64,000 nucleotides of DNA from CAWEWH01 sp963812775 (GCA_963812775.1 CAWEWH010000009.1:707450-771449); one strand, 5' to 3'. Positions 47,824 through 56,347 are shown, counted from the stretch's first letter. The notes: generated by a model not told the origin, from the letters alone. Numbers and translations: made by a program.

Positions 47824-49973
47824 GCATCTTCGAAGAGACTCGGGCTCGGCGGCCGCGCGGCCTGCCGGTCATCATGGCGGCCGAGGCGGCCGAATGCGGC
47901 CTCGCCTGCATGGCGATGATCGCGCGCTATCCACGGCCATGACGTCGATCTCAATGGCTTGCGGCAGCGCTACGCCCTCTCGCTCGCCGGCGCGTCGCTC
48001 AAGAGCCTGATGGACATCGCCGACCAGCTCGGCTTCTCGACGCGTGCGCTGCGGGTCGAGCTGTCCGGCGCTGGGCAAGGTCCATCTGCCGGCGATCCTG
48101 CACTGGGATCTCAATCATTTCGTCGTTCTGAAGGCGATCGGCCGCAAGCAGCGCCACCATCCACGACCCGGCTGTCGGCATGCGCGCGCGTCAACAGTGA
48201 GGAATTCTCCAAGCACTTCACCGGGGTCGTGCTCGAAGTGGCGCGCGCCGAGACGTTCGAGCCGATCTCGGCCCGCGCGCCGATGAAGCTGTCGATGCTG
48301 TGGTCGCGGATGACCGGACTGGACGGCTCGCGCTCCTCCAGGTGCTCATTGCTTTCGGCGCCTTGCAGATCGCCGCGTTCGTCGCGCCGTTGCAGATGCA
48401 GCTCGTCGTCGACGAGGCGATGGCCAGCGTCGATCGCGACCTGCTCACCGTCATCGCGCTCGGCTTCGGCGCGCTCGTCATCATCCAGGCCGCCATCGAG
48501 GCGTTGCGCTCCTGGGCGCTGCGGGTGTTCGGCCATCTGCTGAGCTTTCAGATCACCGGCAATCTGGTGCGCCACCTGCTGCGCCTGCCGAGCGACTATT
48601 TCGAGAAGCGCCACGTCGGCGACATCATCTCGCGGCTGGGCTCGGTCAAGCCGATCCAGGACGCCATCACCCAAGGCGTGGTCAGCACGGTCATCGACGG
48701 CCTCATGGCGTGCATCGCGGCCGTCATCCTGTTCTTCTATTCCACCACCCTGGCGCTGATCGTCATCGCCGCCGTCCTCATCAACTGGCGCTCAATCTGC
48801 TGATGTTCCCGCGCATGAAGCAGCGCATGGAGGAGGAGATCCTGGCGGAGGCCAAGGAGCAGACGCACCTGATGGAAAGCGTGCGCGCCGCGACACGCTG
48901 AAGCTGCTCGGCCGCGAGGCGGTGCGCGAGAGCGGCTGGCGCAACCTGCACGCGGAGACGACCAATGCCAGCATCGCGGTCGGCAGGTTCCAGATCTCGC
49001 AGGCGCTGGTGCAGAGCGTCGTGACCGGGTCTGCAGACCGTGCTGGTCATCTATGTCGCCGGCCGCGCCATCCTTCGAGGGCAAGGCTTCTCGGTCGGCA
49101 TGCTGTTCTCGTTTCTGTCCTACCGCCAGACCTTCACGGACCGCGCCAACGCGCTGTCAACCAGCTCATGCAGTTCCGCTTCCTGCGCCTGCATCTCGAC
49201 CGCCTGCCGACATCGTCACGACGCCGGCGGAGGCGAGCGGAGCGCCGGCAAGCTGCTCGAAGTCAAGGGGCACATGCGGCTGAAGCAGCGTTTCGTTCCG
49301 CTACGGCGCCACCGACCCGCTGGTGCTCGAGGACATCGATCTGGAAATCGCGCCAGGCGACTACGTCGCCATCCAGGGCGCCTCGGGCGGCGGCAAGACC
49401 ACCTTGCTGAAGCTGCTGCTGGGCCTCAACCATCCGACCGACGGCATGATCGAGCTCGACGGCCAGCGCGCCACGCCGGAACGCTGGCGCGCCTGGCGCA
49501 ACGACGTCGGCGTGGTGGCGCAGGACGACCGGCTGCTGTCGGGCACGATTGCGGACAATATCGCCGGCTTCGACCCGATCTCGACATGCAGCGGGTCGTC
49601 ACCGCCGCCGCCGCGGCCCAGGTGCATGCCGACATCATGCGCATCGCCGATGCAATATCTGACGCTCGTCGGCGACATGGGCTCGACGCTGTCGGGCGGC
49701 CAGCGCCAGCGCGTGCTCCTGGCGCGCGCGCTCTATCGCCAGCCGAAGATCCTGATCCTCGACGAGGGCACCGCCAATCTCGACGAGCAGAACGAGGAGC
49801 TGATCGCCGATCTCATCGATCAGATGCCGATCACGCGCATCGTCGTCGCGCACCGGCCGGCGCTGCTCCGCCGGGCAAAGAGGGTTTATTTGGTCGGCGG
49901 TCGCAAGCTGGTCGCGCTATCCGAGGAGGCAGCCGTGGAACGGCTGACGGCTATATCCGCGGCGCATAGTTGA
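47820..49973 (+). pseudogene. C39-peptidase ABC exporter (bacteriocin-type), frameshifted
   Basis: Starts MSIFEETRARRPRGLP at 47820. The N-terminal C39 peptidase has Cys in AAEAAECGLACMAMIARY, His in ILHWDLNHFVVLKAI and Asp in IHDPAVGMR. The membrane domain (FGALQIAAFVAPLQMQLVVD; LPSDYFEKRHVGDIISRLGS) follows, then the ATPase with GASGGGKTTLLKLL, LSGGQRQRVLLARAL, ILILDEGTANLDEQN and the H-loop VVAHRPALL. This order is CvaB/RaxB-like: it cuts leaders after GG and exports the core. About eight single-base indels interrupt the frame at 47.93, 48.07, 48.15, 48.78, 48.89, 49.03, 49.15 and 49.57-49.65 kb. All motifs remain colinear, so sequencing errors are the likeliest cause. Confidence 0.82.
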
Positions 49974-50040
49974 ATGATCTATTCGGCCTTAGGCAGCTCC
50001 CGGAGTGATCTACTTTGGCCGCGTCCCAGCGAAGCGGCGA

Positions 50041-50186
50041 TGTGCTCTGCAACACGGGTAGGGGTCCCTTGCCTAACGTTGATGTGAGGGAAAGCACCGC
50101 GCCTCACTCGAATTCGAGGGCAAGTCTGGCGCAGCGGTCACGAAGTCGAGAGGCGGCTGTTAGACCCAACCTTGAGGAGTACTACG
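50041..50186 (+). promoter_or_regulatory. Upstream module A (precursor 6)
   Basis: Contains TGATGTGAGGGAAAGCACCGC (box 50094-50100, 86 bases before ATG), then TCTGGCGCAGCGGTCACGAA and TGTTAGACCCAACCTTGAGGAG. Nearly the same blocks precede the 51706 minus gene and the 53455 gene. In copy C the middle reads TCACGAAGTCGTGA, a perfect palindrome, which is likely an operator; here it is TCACGAAGTCGAGA. Confidence 0.6.
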
Positions 50187-50348
50187 ATGAACAACGTGGA
50201 ATTGAACATTCTTGAGAAGACCGAAGAGGTCCGTGAGCTTTCGATGACAGAAATCGAAGGAGTGGCGGGCGCGCTGTGGCATCCCGCGGTTATTGTTGCA
50301 GTGGCATGGTACACCGCGTATGTAATGTATCGCCAAGATCAGCTGTAA
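50187..50348 (+). CDS. Double-glycine-type leader peptide, precursor 6
   Basis: 53 residues (MNNVELNILEKTEEVRELSM). The leader ends TEIEGVAGA, with Ala at the second Gly position. The core LWHPAVIVAVAWYTAYVMYR is strongly hydrophobic and aromatic, and the end is QDQL. Leader type MNNxELNxLEKxEEVREL is shared with precursors 7 and 10. It lies 213 bases after the exporter on the same strand, with its own upstream module and its own downstream hairpin. Confidence 0.75.
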   Translation: MNNVELNILEKTEEVRELSMTEIEGVAGALWHPAVIVAVAWYTAYVMYRQDQL

Positions 50349-50370
50349 AATCGATCCAGTGAACCACCGC

Positions 50371-50401
50371 GTAGGAGCCGGCCCCCAAAGCCGGCTGCTA
50401 C
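50371..50401 (+). terminator. Hairpin after precursor 6
   Basis: AGCCGGC and GCCGGCT around a 7-base loop, extended by GTAG/CTAC on the outside after a single mismatch. It starts 22 bases after the stop codon. No T-run, but similar stems close other precursor genes. Confidence 0.55.
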
Positions 50402-50743
50402 GCTCCACTCTTACTTTGCGTAGCTTGTCGCGTTGAGCGTCGTCGTCGCTTCAGGCGGCTGAGCTATCGCCACCCGCCTCGCCATCCTTAGCACCAGAGC
50501 TGATGAAACTCGCAAAAGCGAGGCGGCTCTTGCCGTCGATGCCGGTTCAAGGAGGACCTTCGCGTTTTAGTACCGGCGTGTCGAGCCCTTCGGTGAACCA
50601 GGCATGGACGGGCGCAGCAGAATGCGGCTTGATATTGCTTGCCTTGATCACGTCAGAGCTGGTGGAGCCCCGTGTCGGCGCGTAGCTATTATCTCGGCAT
50701 GAAAGGCACGTTGGCGCTCGGCGCTCGGCGCTCGGCCGCGAAA
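50402..50743. other. Intergenic, mainly gene-less
   Basis: One minus-strand peptide stretch near 50,550-50,610 (VHAWFTEGLDTPVLK) resembles the end of rhizobial adenylate-cyclase/TPR regulators, a probable gene scar. Nothing else supported. Confidence 0.35.
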
Positions 50744-50935
50744 TCAATCGACGAACTTATCCTTGCGCGGCAGCGGCGGCAATTTCTTCGCCACCTTGCG
50801 CGGCGCAGCCCGGCGCTGCAAAGGAGCGGCTGCGGCCACGGCCCGAATGCCAATAGCATTGAAAGGAGGCACTTCCGGCTGAACTTCCGAAGGCCGGCGT
50901 GGTTGGTCATGGCGTTCGGCGGTTTTTCTGGACAT
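50744..50935 (-). CDS. Small hypothetical protein
   Basis: 63 residues. MSRKTAERHDQPRRPSEVQP is charged; then FNAIGIRAVAAAAPLQRRAA. A strong AGGAGG site lies before ATG 50935, which supports translation. A weak GIxAVAAA pattern occurs in some rhizobial small proteins. No GG leader motif, so it is not counted as a precursor. Confidence 0.5.
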   Translation of the reverse strand: MSRKTAERHDQPRRPSEVQPEVPPFNAIGIRAVAAAAPLQRRAAPRKVAKKLPPLPRKDKFVD

Positions 50936-51387
50936 GTCCTCCTGCCTTTCAGATCGTTAGCTAGCTCCCGCCCCAGGAGCTGCGTGTGCTCAAGTCCGTC
51001 GGCGCGCTGCCCGTGCTGGCCCAAGTCGCGCGGAACTCGATTCCGCGCAATAAGCCAATGCAGCACCAGAACGGTCTCCACTGTGCGATCTGCTTGTTTT
51101 GCCTGATGCCGGGCACTTCCCGCCAAGGCATCGGTCGAAACAACCGGAACCGCCAGCGCGATGGCGCCGGCAGCCGCAACCATCGCTGTAAGGTTCATGC
51201 GGTCCTCCACTGGAAGGCTGCTGTTCCTTTCAATCTGTCCCCCAGAGTCAATGCACGGGGCCGCAGCACGTTCCGTTCGAGAGGCGTCACTTGGACATCG
51301 CACCGCCGAGATGACAGGCGCAAGCGGGAGCAGCCCCTCGGCAGATCATTCCACGGAGAGGTTTCGTTCCCGGCGCCTCTAAGTTTT

Positions 51388-51659
51388 CGAGCCGTCAGGC
51401 CTGGGGGCGCCAGGATGTGGATTTCCTGATCCTGGATAACCTTTCCAGTTTGGCCGCCACGTCTCGCGACAACGATGCTGATAGCTGGTCGCCAGTTCAA
51501 GAATGGTTGCTGCGGCTACGGCGCCAAGGCAAGTCGGTGATGCTTGTGCATCACGCCGGCAAGGGCGGGCAGCAGCGGGGCTCCAGCCGGCGCGAAGACA
51601 TTCTGGATACTGGCATCCGCGAGGCCCACCGCTTCCGCGTCGGCGTCAAGCGGGAATGA
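51388..51659 (+). pseudogene. RepA/AAA-type ATPase fragment
   Basis: The translated piece QAWGRQDVDFLILDNLSSLA, then WLLRLRRQGKSVMLVHHAGK and GSSRREDILDT, covers the Walker B and following part of RepA-like primase/helicase ATPases found on plasmids and phages. The Walker A half is missing. A remnant that points to earlier mobile-element replication genes in the island. Confidence 0.68.
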
Positions 51660-51667
51660 AGGTTAAG

Positions 51668-51693
51668 AGGAGCCGACTTGGTAGTCGGCTCCT
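51668..51693 (-). terminator. 10-bp hairpin after precursor 7
   Basis: AGGAGCCGAC, loop TTGGTA, GTCGGCTCCT: a perfect 10-bp stem that starts 12 bases after the stop of the minus-strand precursor 7. Confidence 0.6.
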
Positions 51694-51705
51694 ACCGTGG
51701 GTCAT

Positions 51706-51879
51706 TTAGATTTTGTCGTTCGCCTTGAGCCACTGGTAATACTGGTAGCCGCCGTAGGCAAGGAGGGCCTGGGCTGCAAGAGGCCCGAATACCCCGCCCG
51801 CCACTTCGTCGACTTCCGCCGTCGAAAGCTCGCGAACCTCTTCACTCTTCTCGAAAGTGTTCATTTCCAGATTGTTCAT
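51706..51879 (-). CDS. Double-glycine leader peptide, precursor 7
   Basis: 57 residues. MNNLEMNTFEKSEEVRELST is the leader start, ending EVDEVAGG at residue 29. The core VFGPLAAQALLAYGGYQYYQ is hydrophobic with Tyr and Gly (WLKANDKI end). The CTGAGGAGACCGAG ribosome site precedes ATG 51879. The leader and the ~110-base upstream module match those of precursors 6 and 10, while the core is unrelated. Confidence 0.78.
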   Translation of the reverse strand: MNNLEMNTFEKSEEVRELSTAEVDEVAGGVFGPLAAQALLAYGGYQYYQWLKANDKI

Positions 51880-51990
51880 CTCGGTCTCCTCAGGGTTGGG
51901 TTCTAACAGACGCGTCACGACTTCGTGTTCGCTGCGCCAGACATGCCCGTTCCTGGATCGACCCGCGGTGCCCTTTCTCACATCACCATT
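51880..51990 (-). promoter_or_regulatory. Upstream module B (precursor 7)
   Basis: On the minus strand: GTGATGTGAGAAAGGGCACCGC (box ends 85 bases before ATG 51879), TCTGGCGCAGCGAACACGAA, GTCGTGACGCG, and TTAGAACCCAACCCTGAGGAG. Same order as module A. Confidence 0.6.
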
Positions 51991-52160
51991 GGACCATTGA
52001 CTTGCGCAACGCCAGACCGGCTCGGAAGTGACCCACCGTTCACAAATGCGGATGCCACTGGAGCCATTAATGAGGAAACGGTGCTTGCTGAGGCTGGAGG
52101 CAAGCCGGCGATTGGAGCTTGGATTCGAGAGGGCCTGGAGAAGGGCCGGGCACCCCAGCC

Positions 52161-52361
52161 ATGACGAGATCGAAGATCATACAGCTTCAGCAGGCGATAG
52201 AGACGCTAAGCAGGCGGGTGGATCCCAAGGTTCGCTACGTCATCACGAGCGTGCCTTACCCTGAGGACGGTGCTGAGTTGACTGAGGCAACTGGGTTTCC
52301 TGGCAACCCGGTAGAGGCGCCCCTCACCGATGCGGAGTGGCCCGAGAAATTCTGCGCGTGA
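52161..52361 (+). CDS. Hypothetical protein
   Basis: 66 residues (MTRSKIIQLQQAIETLSRRV). A coiled-coil-like beginning is followed by DPKVRYVITSVPYPEDGAEL. Its ATG overlaps the end of an upstream open frame (ATGA). No leader motif and no family recognised. Confidence 0.42.
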   Translation: MTRSKIIQLQQAIETLSRRVDPKVRYVITSVPYPEDGAELTEATGFPGNPVEAPLTDAEWPEKFCA

Positions 52362-52533
52362 ACGGCGACTATGCTGTCGATGCGCCGGAGCACAGCGCAA
52401 TGCGCCTGACCTATGGCACGCTGTTCGGCTTCCGGCACCCAAAGAAGAACTTCATGTGTGCCGGATCACCGCGCGGCAAGCTGCTCGAAAAAGTCGAGTG
52501 ACGCTCGACCAACCAGAACAGAAGGGAATTGTT

Positions 52534-52752
52534 ATGAACCGGAGCAACTATGAGCAAGGTATGCGCGAACTAGTCCCGATGAAATTGACGACTGATACAT
52601 CGAGCCGGCTCTTGACGGAGGACGAACTTCAGTTGGTCAGCGGCGGGAGAATTGCTCAGAAGGAAGGCGTCGATAAATCCTTGGATCAGGAGGGTGCGGG
52701 CTTTGATCCCTTAGATCTCTTCAATCCCGATACCTGGAAGGGGTCCGTCTAA
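52534..52752 (+). CDS. Double-glycine leader peptide, precursor 8
   Basis: 72 residues. The leader holds SSRLLTEDELQLVSGG (Gly 37-38). The core RIAQKEGVDKSLDQEGAGFD is acidic and hydrophilic, with PLDLFNPDTWKGSV at the end, so it is quite unlike a membrane-active bacteriocin. A TCACCGC element lies 61 bases upstream, a weaker fit to the box. A terminator hairpin follows 111 bases after the stop (52864). Confidence 0.65.
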   Translation: MNRSNYEQGMRELVPMKLTTDTSSRLLTEDELQLVSGGRIAQKEGVDKSLDQEGAGFDPLDLFNPDTWKGSV

Positions 52753-52863
52753 GAGAGCAGTTGCCGGCACTTGATGGACTACCCTGCAACCACGGTTGCG
52801 GCCGTGATCCAGGCCATTACCAGGTAGTCACTGTCGCGGCCCACGCGAAGTCAGAAACTAAAG

Positions 52864-52889
52864 CCGAGGGCAGCTTCAACTGCCCTCGG
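52864..52889 (+). terminator. 10-bp hairpin after precursor 8
   Basis: CCGAGGGCAG, loop CTTCAA, CTGCCCTCGG: a perfect 10-bp stem with a short loop, no T-run. Confidence 0.62.
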
Positions 52890-52917
52890 TCGCCAGCGGA
52901 TACGCGCAAAACATTGC

Positions 52918-52924
52918 GCACCGC
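52918..52924 (+). promoter_or_regulatory. GCACCGC box of precursor 9
   Basis: Part of ATTGCGCACCGCGCGAGTG, 57 bases before ATG 52982. This distance differs from the 78-86 of the other boxes. Confidence 0.4.
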
Positions 52925-52981
52925 GCGAGTGTGTGAAGACAACCCCGGAGCCCAAAGCTCAACTCACAAGGAAGACAACAC

Positions 52982-53188
52982 ATGAGCAAGAGCAATAGCC
53001 TGCGGCAGACGACCGATATCCGCCCTCTCACGAGCGCTGAGGTGGACGACGTTTGCGGCGGAATACTACCGGTGGTTATCGGTGCCGCGCTGGGCTTCGC
53101 GGTCGGTTTCAATCTGCCGGATTCGACTATTGACGCGGCTCCGTCGGTTGACGACGCCAAGAACTACCTGGCTGGGAAGGGGAAATAG
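52982..53188 (+). CDS. Double-glycine leader peptide, precursor 9
   Basis: 68 residues. The leader RPLTSAEVDDVCGG (residues 16-29) ends in GG with a Cys just before. The core ILPVVIGAALGFAVGFNLPD is hydrophobic with Gly, then STIDAAPSVDDAKNYLAGKG. The amphiphilic layout fits class II bacteriocin-like peptides. AAGGAAGACAAC precedes the ATG. Confidence 0.72.
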   Translation: MSKSNSLRQTTDIRPLTSAEVDDVCGGILPVVIGAALGFAVGFNLPDSTIDAAPSVDDAKNYLAGKGK

Positions 53189-53230
53189 GCGTCCCTCTCC
53201 TGGGGGAGAAGAGCAACATATGCAACCTCC

Positions 53231-53254
53231 GCAACCGGGACCTTAGTCGGTTGC
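53231..53254 (+). terminator. Hairpin after precursor 9
   Basis: GCAACCG and CGGTTGC around a 10-base loop, followed by TTCGTT, 42 bases after the stop. Confidence 0.5.
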
Positions 53255-53311
53255 TTCGTTGCACTTTCTGGGGGCGGGTACCTAGACCAAGCGGGAACAC
53301 TAGGTCGGACC

Positions 53312-53454
53312 TGTGCTTTGCAACACAGGTGCACATCCATTGCCTAATGGTGATGTGAGGGAGAGCAAGGCAGGTCGCCGATGAGAGGGCATGTCAGGCG
53401 CAATGGTCACGAAGTCGTGACGCGGCGGTTAGACCCCACCTTGAGGAGACTAAG
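53312..53454 (+). promoter_or_regulatory. Upstream module C (precursor 10)
   Basis: TGTGCTTTGCAACACAGG, TGATGTGAGGGAGAGCAAGG, GGTCACGAAGTCGTGACGCG with the perfect TCACGA-AG-TCGTGA palindrome, and GGTTAGACCCCACCTTGAGGAG. The heptamer is degenerate here (GCAAGGC, 83 bases before ATG). Confidence 0.58.
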
Positions 53455-53662
53455 ATGAACAATCGTGAATTGAACAATCTTGAGAAGATCGAAGAGGTCC
53501 GCGAGCTGACTTCAGGATGAACTCACGTCGGTATCGGGTGGTAATTTCTTGTTAGACCTTGTAAGGGTTTCGGCCGCTAGCATGGGCTTGGAGGTTTGGC
53601 GCTTCGTCGGCTTGCCCGAAGCCGGCAGTGGCGGCTGCGCAACCAACCACAATGGCGTCTGA
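53455..53662 (+). pseudogene. Disrupted leader peptide, precursor 10
   Basis: ATG 53455 (MNNRELNNLEKIEEVRELT) runs into TGA after 21 codons. One base of frame shift later the sequence reads QDELTSVSGG, then NFLLDLVRVSAASMGLEVWR and a Gly/Cys-containing tail (AGSGGCATNHNGV). So it is a complete precursor broken by one indel just before the GG motif. Either a dead gene or a sequencing error. Confidence 0.6.
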
Positions 53663-53759
53663 GAGTTGTCCCCTGATCTGACTTTCCGATACCTGTCCGC
53701 CTCTAGCAGTGTCGGCAGCTTGGCGACGTTGGCAGCGATGCGCCGTGTAGCCAACATCG

Positions 53760-54052
53760 TCAGCCTTGCGGAAATTCGAGCGAGCCCTGCCTCTCTTTGA
53801 AGGCGGCATGTGAATCGGACTCAACGAGGAGCTTGTCTTCCTTCTCCCCCGTCATAACCACCTTCATCGCTTCTGTTGCGAGAGAGGTCGCTGAAGCTTC
53901 AAGGCTTCCTCTACCGGCGCCTCCAGCCACTGATCCCATTCTGCTTCAGTGGTCAGCACGACGGGCATGGCCTTCGCATGAATTGGGCGAACTAAGTCAT
54001 TGGGTGCGCACGTTAGGAACGAGAACAAGAGGTGCTCTTCTTCAATTGGCAC
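53760..54052 (-). pseudogene. SRAP (SOS-response peptidase/YedK) C-terminal fragment
   Basis: Minus-strand FSFLTCAPNDLVRPIHAKAM, then PVVLTTEAEWDQWLEAPVEE, ALKLQRPLS. After an indel it continues AMKVVMTGEKEDKLLVESDS and ends LEFPQG. This covers the HPKAM-type active-site region of SRAP DNA-repair proteins. The N-terminal Cys2 part is missing. A gene scar. Confidence 0.65.
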
Positions 54053-54328
54053 CGAGCCCGGCGCAGAGGCGCTGTCCGGTCTCGCTCGTTCCTTCTTCTA
54101 TGCGGGGGGACGCGCGCTCCTCGTCTCCCACTGGGCAGTGGCGTCCGACGCCGCGACCCGGCTGACAACGTCGCCCTCGACATCATGAAATCGGATCCCA
54201 AGGCCGGTCGGGCTGAGGCGATCCGCCGGGCCATGCTCGACTACATGAACGACACATCAAATCCTCGCAACGCATATCCGGCCTATTGGGGCCCGTTCTC
54301 AGTCGTCGGCGAGGGGGCCGCGCGCTAA
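54045..54328 (+). pseudogene. CHAT-domain protein, C-terminal fragment
   Basis: GAEALSGLARSFFYAGGRAL, LVSHWAVASDAATRLT, then in the next frame IMKSDPKAGRAEAIRRAMLD and NAYPAYWGPFSVVGEG, stop 54326-54328. This is the caspase-like CHAT domain end; the catalytic part before it is missing. Opposed to the SRAP fragment, so both are debris. Confidence 0.65.
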
Positions 54329-54694
54329 ATCGCAGAGAAGTTTCGCGACGATCTTCCGCTCCTGGCACGACTTTGACATTTGGGGACGATCCGCTCGGCG
54401 GTCGCGATCGGGTGCGAAACGGACCGTCGACGCGAAGCACCCGCGGAACGGCAGATTTCGAGCCTCAGATAGAGAAACTGGTGGTCCTACGGGCAAAGGT
54501 CACGTCCACACACTCGTCTTCCGGGGATCCGCCGCTCGAAACTGACAGCTCTGGTGAAACTCAACGGCAGGATCGAGCGGCACGACAGAGCGTGCTCGGG
54601 TCTCCGCGGCCGCAGGTCTTTCCCGCGGACGGCACGATCCCCGGCTTCGGCGAGGAATTCCCACCGAAGCCGTCGGGCGAAGCTAGAGCCGCGA
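54329..54694. other. Intergenic, no gene seen
   Basis: 366 bases with no supported coding frame, RNA or repeat. Confidence 0.4.
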
Positions 54695-56203
54695 TCAGCC
54701 GGCGCGGACGTAGCCGTAACGCAGATTCGAGGGCTCCTTGGCGGCGAGTTCGTACTCGCTTTTCAGCGCGGCCAGCCGATCCTCTGAAAATGCCGGCATC
54801 CGGGAGTTGTCGGCGGCCTTGAGCTTGATCCGGTACATGCGCGTCGCGTTGCCGCCGAAGATCAGCTGCTTGGTTGCGCTGTCGGCACCGCCGAGCGGGG
54901 CAAAGCCATACTTCCTTTGCATGTCCTCAGGGATTTCGAGCCGGCGCAGCGCCTCGATCTGCCACTGGGGCGAGCCGTACCAGACCGAGTTGGTGCCCCA
55001 CATGACGTGATCGGCCCCCATGCCCTTGATCAGCGTCCCGACCAGCGCGGCACAGAATTTGGGATGCGCCACGGCTGAGTTGGCAAACGAAGTGCCAAGT
55101 TCCCCGTAGACGTTGGTGACCCCGAACTTCTGCGGAATTTCCGCAAGATCGGTGGCCCATTTGATGCGGCCGGTGGACTCGAACTCGCCCCAGGCCTGGT
55201 CGGGCAGCTCGAGGAACGCGCGCAGCGCCGAGTGATAAATGACAAAGTTCATCTGCGGCCAGTCTTTGGCGGCCTTGCCGATGTCCGACGCGGTTGCATA
55301 CTCCCACACGCCGGCGAACGATTTCTCGTAGTCGGGCGGCAGCAGGCCCTTGTGGATGCACAACGTGGTGATCCCGGCTTTCACCGCCTTCTCGTAGAAG
55401 GGATACATCACCTGCTCGTCGTCCAGCCGCCAGGGGAATTTCGACGGGGCGAGCGGGTCGCCGATCGTATAGCCCTTCCAGGAATCCGGCTTGTAGACCG
55501 CGATCGCCTTGTCGACCTCGTCCATCCAGCCCGGCTGCTTGGGCGTGATCACGGTGTGGGCCAGCAGGCGGCGTGAGCCCGCAAAGTCGTTGACCATCTC
55601 GCGCGCCTTGGCGATCTGCTCGTTCGACAGCAGCCACCAGCTCGGATCGTCGAACGGCGCGCCGCTCAGAAGCGCCATGCTGGTGTCGCTGTCGTAATAG
55701 ATTTCCTTGATGTAGTTCTGGAACTTGAAGCGGGCGAGCGACGACACGCCTTCTTGCTTCATCTGCGGGTTCCAGTGCTCGCTGGCGAATCGTGCGAGGT
55801 CCAGCAGCTCCTCGTGCTTGAAATCGTCGCGCACGAAGTGCGTCTGGACGTCGAAGACGAACTGCCCTTCGAGACTTTGCGCACGCGCCAGCATCATCTC
55901 GGGCTCGCGGGCTTCGGCCGCTTCCACCCCGAAGACGTTGCCGTAGATTTCGTTCATGGCAAGAAAGGCGGCCGCCATGCCGCAGCTCGTTCGCAGGAAC
56001 TGCCGGCGACTCAAGCCGAGCCGGTTGCCGTTGAGGTCGGCCAACTCGTTGATGCGCGCTTCGACCTTCTTCTGGGTCGCGCTCTGCGGCGGCGGCAAAA
56101 ACTCGCCGTTCGATACGATCTGGGTCGGAATCGGCGTTGCGGCCGATGCCGCCTCGGCGCCTGCGACAAGGCGCTGTTCTCGTTCGCTGAGCCAACTACC
56201 CAT
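54695..56203 (-). CDS. Amidohydrolase-family protein with Tat-like segment
   Basis: A 502-residue intact protein of the PF04909 metal-dependent hydrolase family. A Tat-type export segment LSRRQFLRTSCGMAAAFLAM lies at about 63-82 behind a ~60-residue N-terminal extension. The barrel has FDVQTHFVRDDF (start of strand 1), ITTLCIHKGLLPPDYEKSF, NFVIYHSALRAFLE and MGADHVMWGTNSVWYGSPQW (late strand). Members decarboxylate or hydrolyse aromatic or lactone compounds. Exported location is inferred from the segment. It is a well-conserved gene in an otherwise broken neighbourhood. Confidence 0.82.
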   Translation of the reverse strand: MGSWLSEREQRLVAGAEAASAATPIPTQIVSNGEFLPPPQSATQKKVEARINELADLNGNRLGLSRRQFLRTSCGMAAAFLAMNEIYGNVFGVEAAEAREPEMMLARAQSLEGQFVFDVQTHFVRDDFKHEELLDLARFASEHWNPQMKQEGVSSLARFKFQNYIKEIYYDSDTSMALLSGAPFDDPSWWLLSNEQIAKAREMVNDFAGSRRLLAHTVITPKQPGWMDEVDKAIAVYKPDSWKGYTIGDPLAPSKFPWRLDDEQVMYPFYEKAVKAGITTLCIHKGLLPPDYEKSFAGVWEYATASDIGKAAKDWPQMNFVIYHSALRAFLELPDQAWGEFESTGRIKWATDLAEIPQKFGVTNVYGELGTSFANSAVAHPKFCAALVGTLIKGMGADHVMWGTNSVWYGSPQWQIEALRRLEIPEDMQRKYGFAPLGGADSATKQLIFGGNATRMYRIKLKAADNSRMPAFSEDRLAALKSEYELAAKEPSNLRYGYVRAG

Positions 56204-56347
56204 CGTCGTCCTCCCTCCTGATTGGTGACTGACCAGTTGCTGGTCATTGACGGGACGCTATTCCGCTGATTTGCCCAAATCATGACCGGGGTTCCCGTTA
56301 CGCTTCTTTGAGCTCTCCGATGACGATGAGCTACTGCTTGCTCGGAG

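Noticed and set aside
50455..50640. Adenylate-cyclase C-terminal fragment
   Set aside because: Only about 15 residues (VHAWFTEGLDTPVLK) look right; the rest is out of pattern, so it is noted but not listed as a feature of its own.
50744..50935. Counting the small 50744 minus-strand gene as an eleventh precursor
   Set aside because: It has a good ribosome site but no leader motif or GG site, and it lacks the GCACCGC box.
52161..52361. Treating the 52161 gene as a precursor peptide
   Set aside because: No ELxxV-GG leader and the N-terminus is a coiled-coil-like helix.
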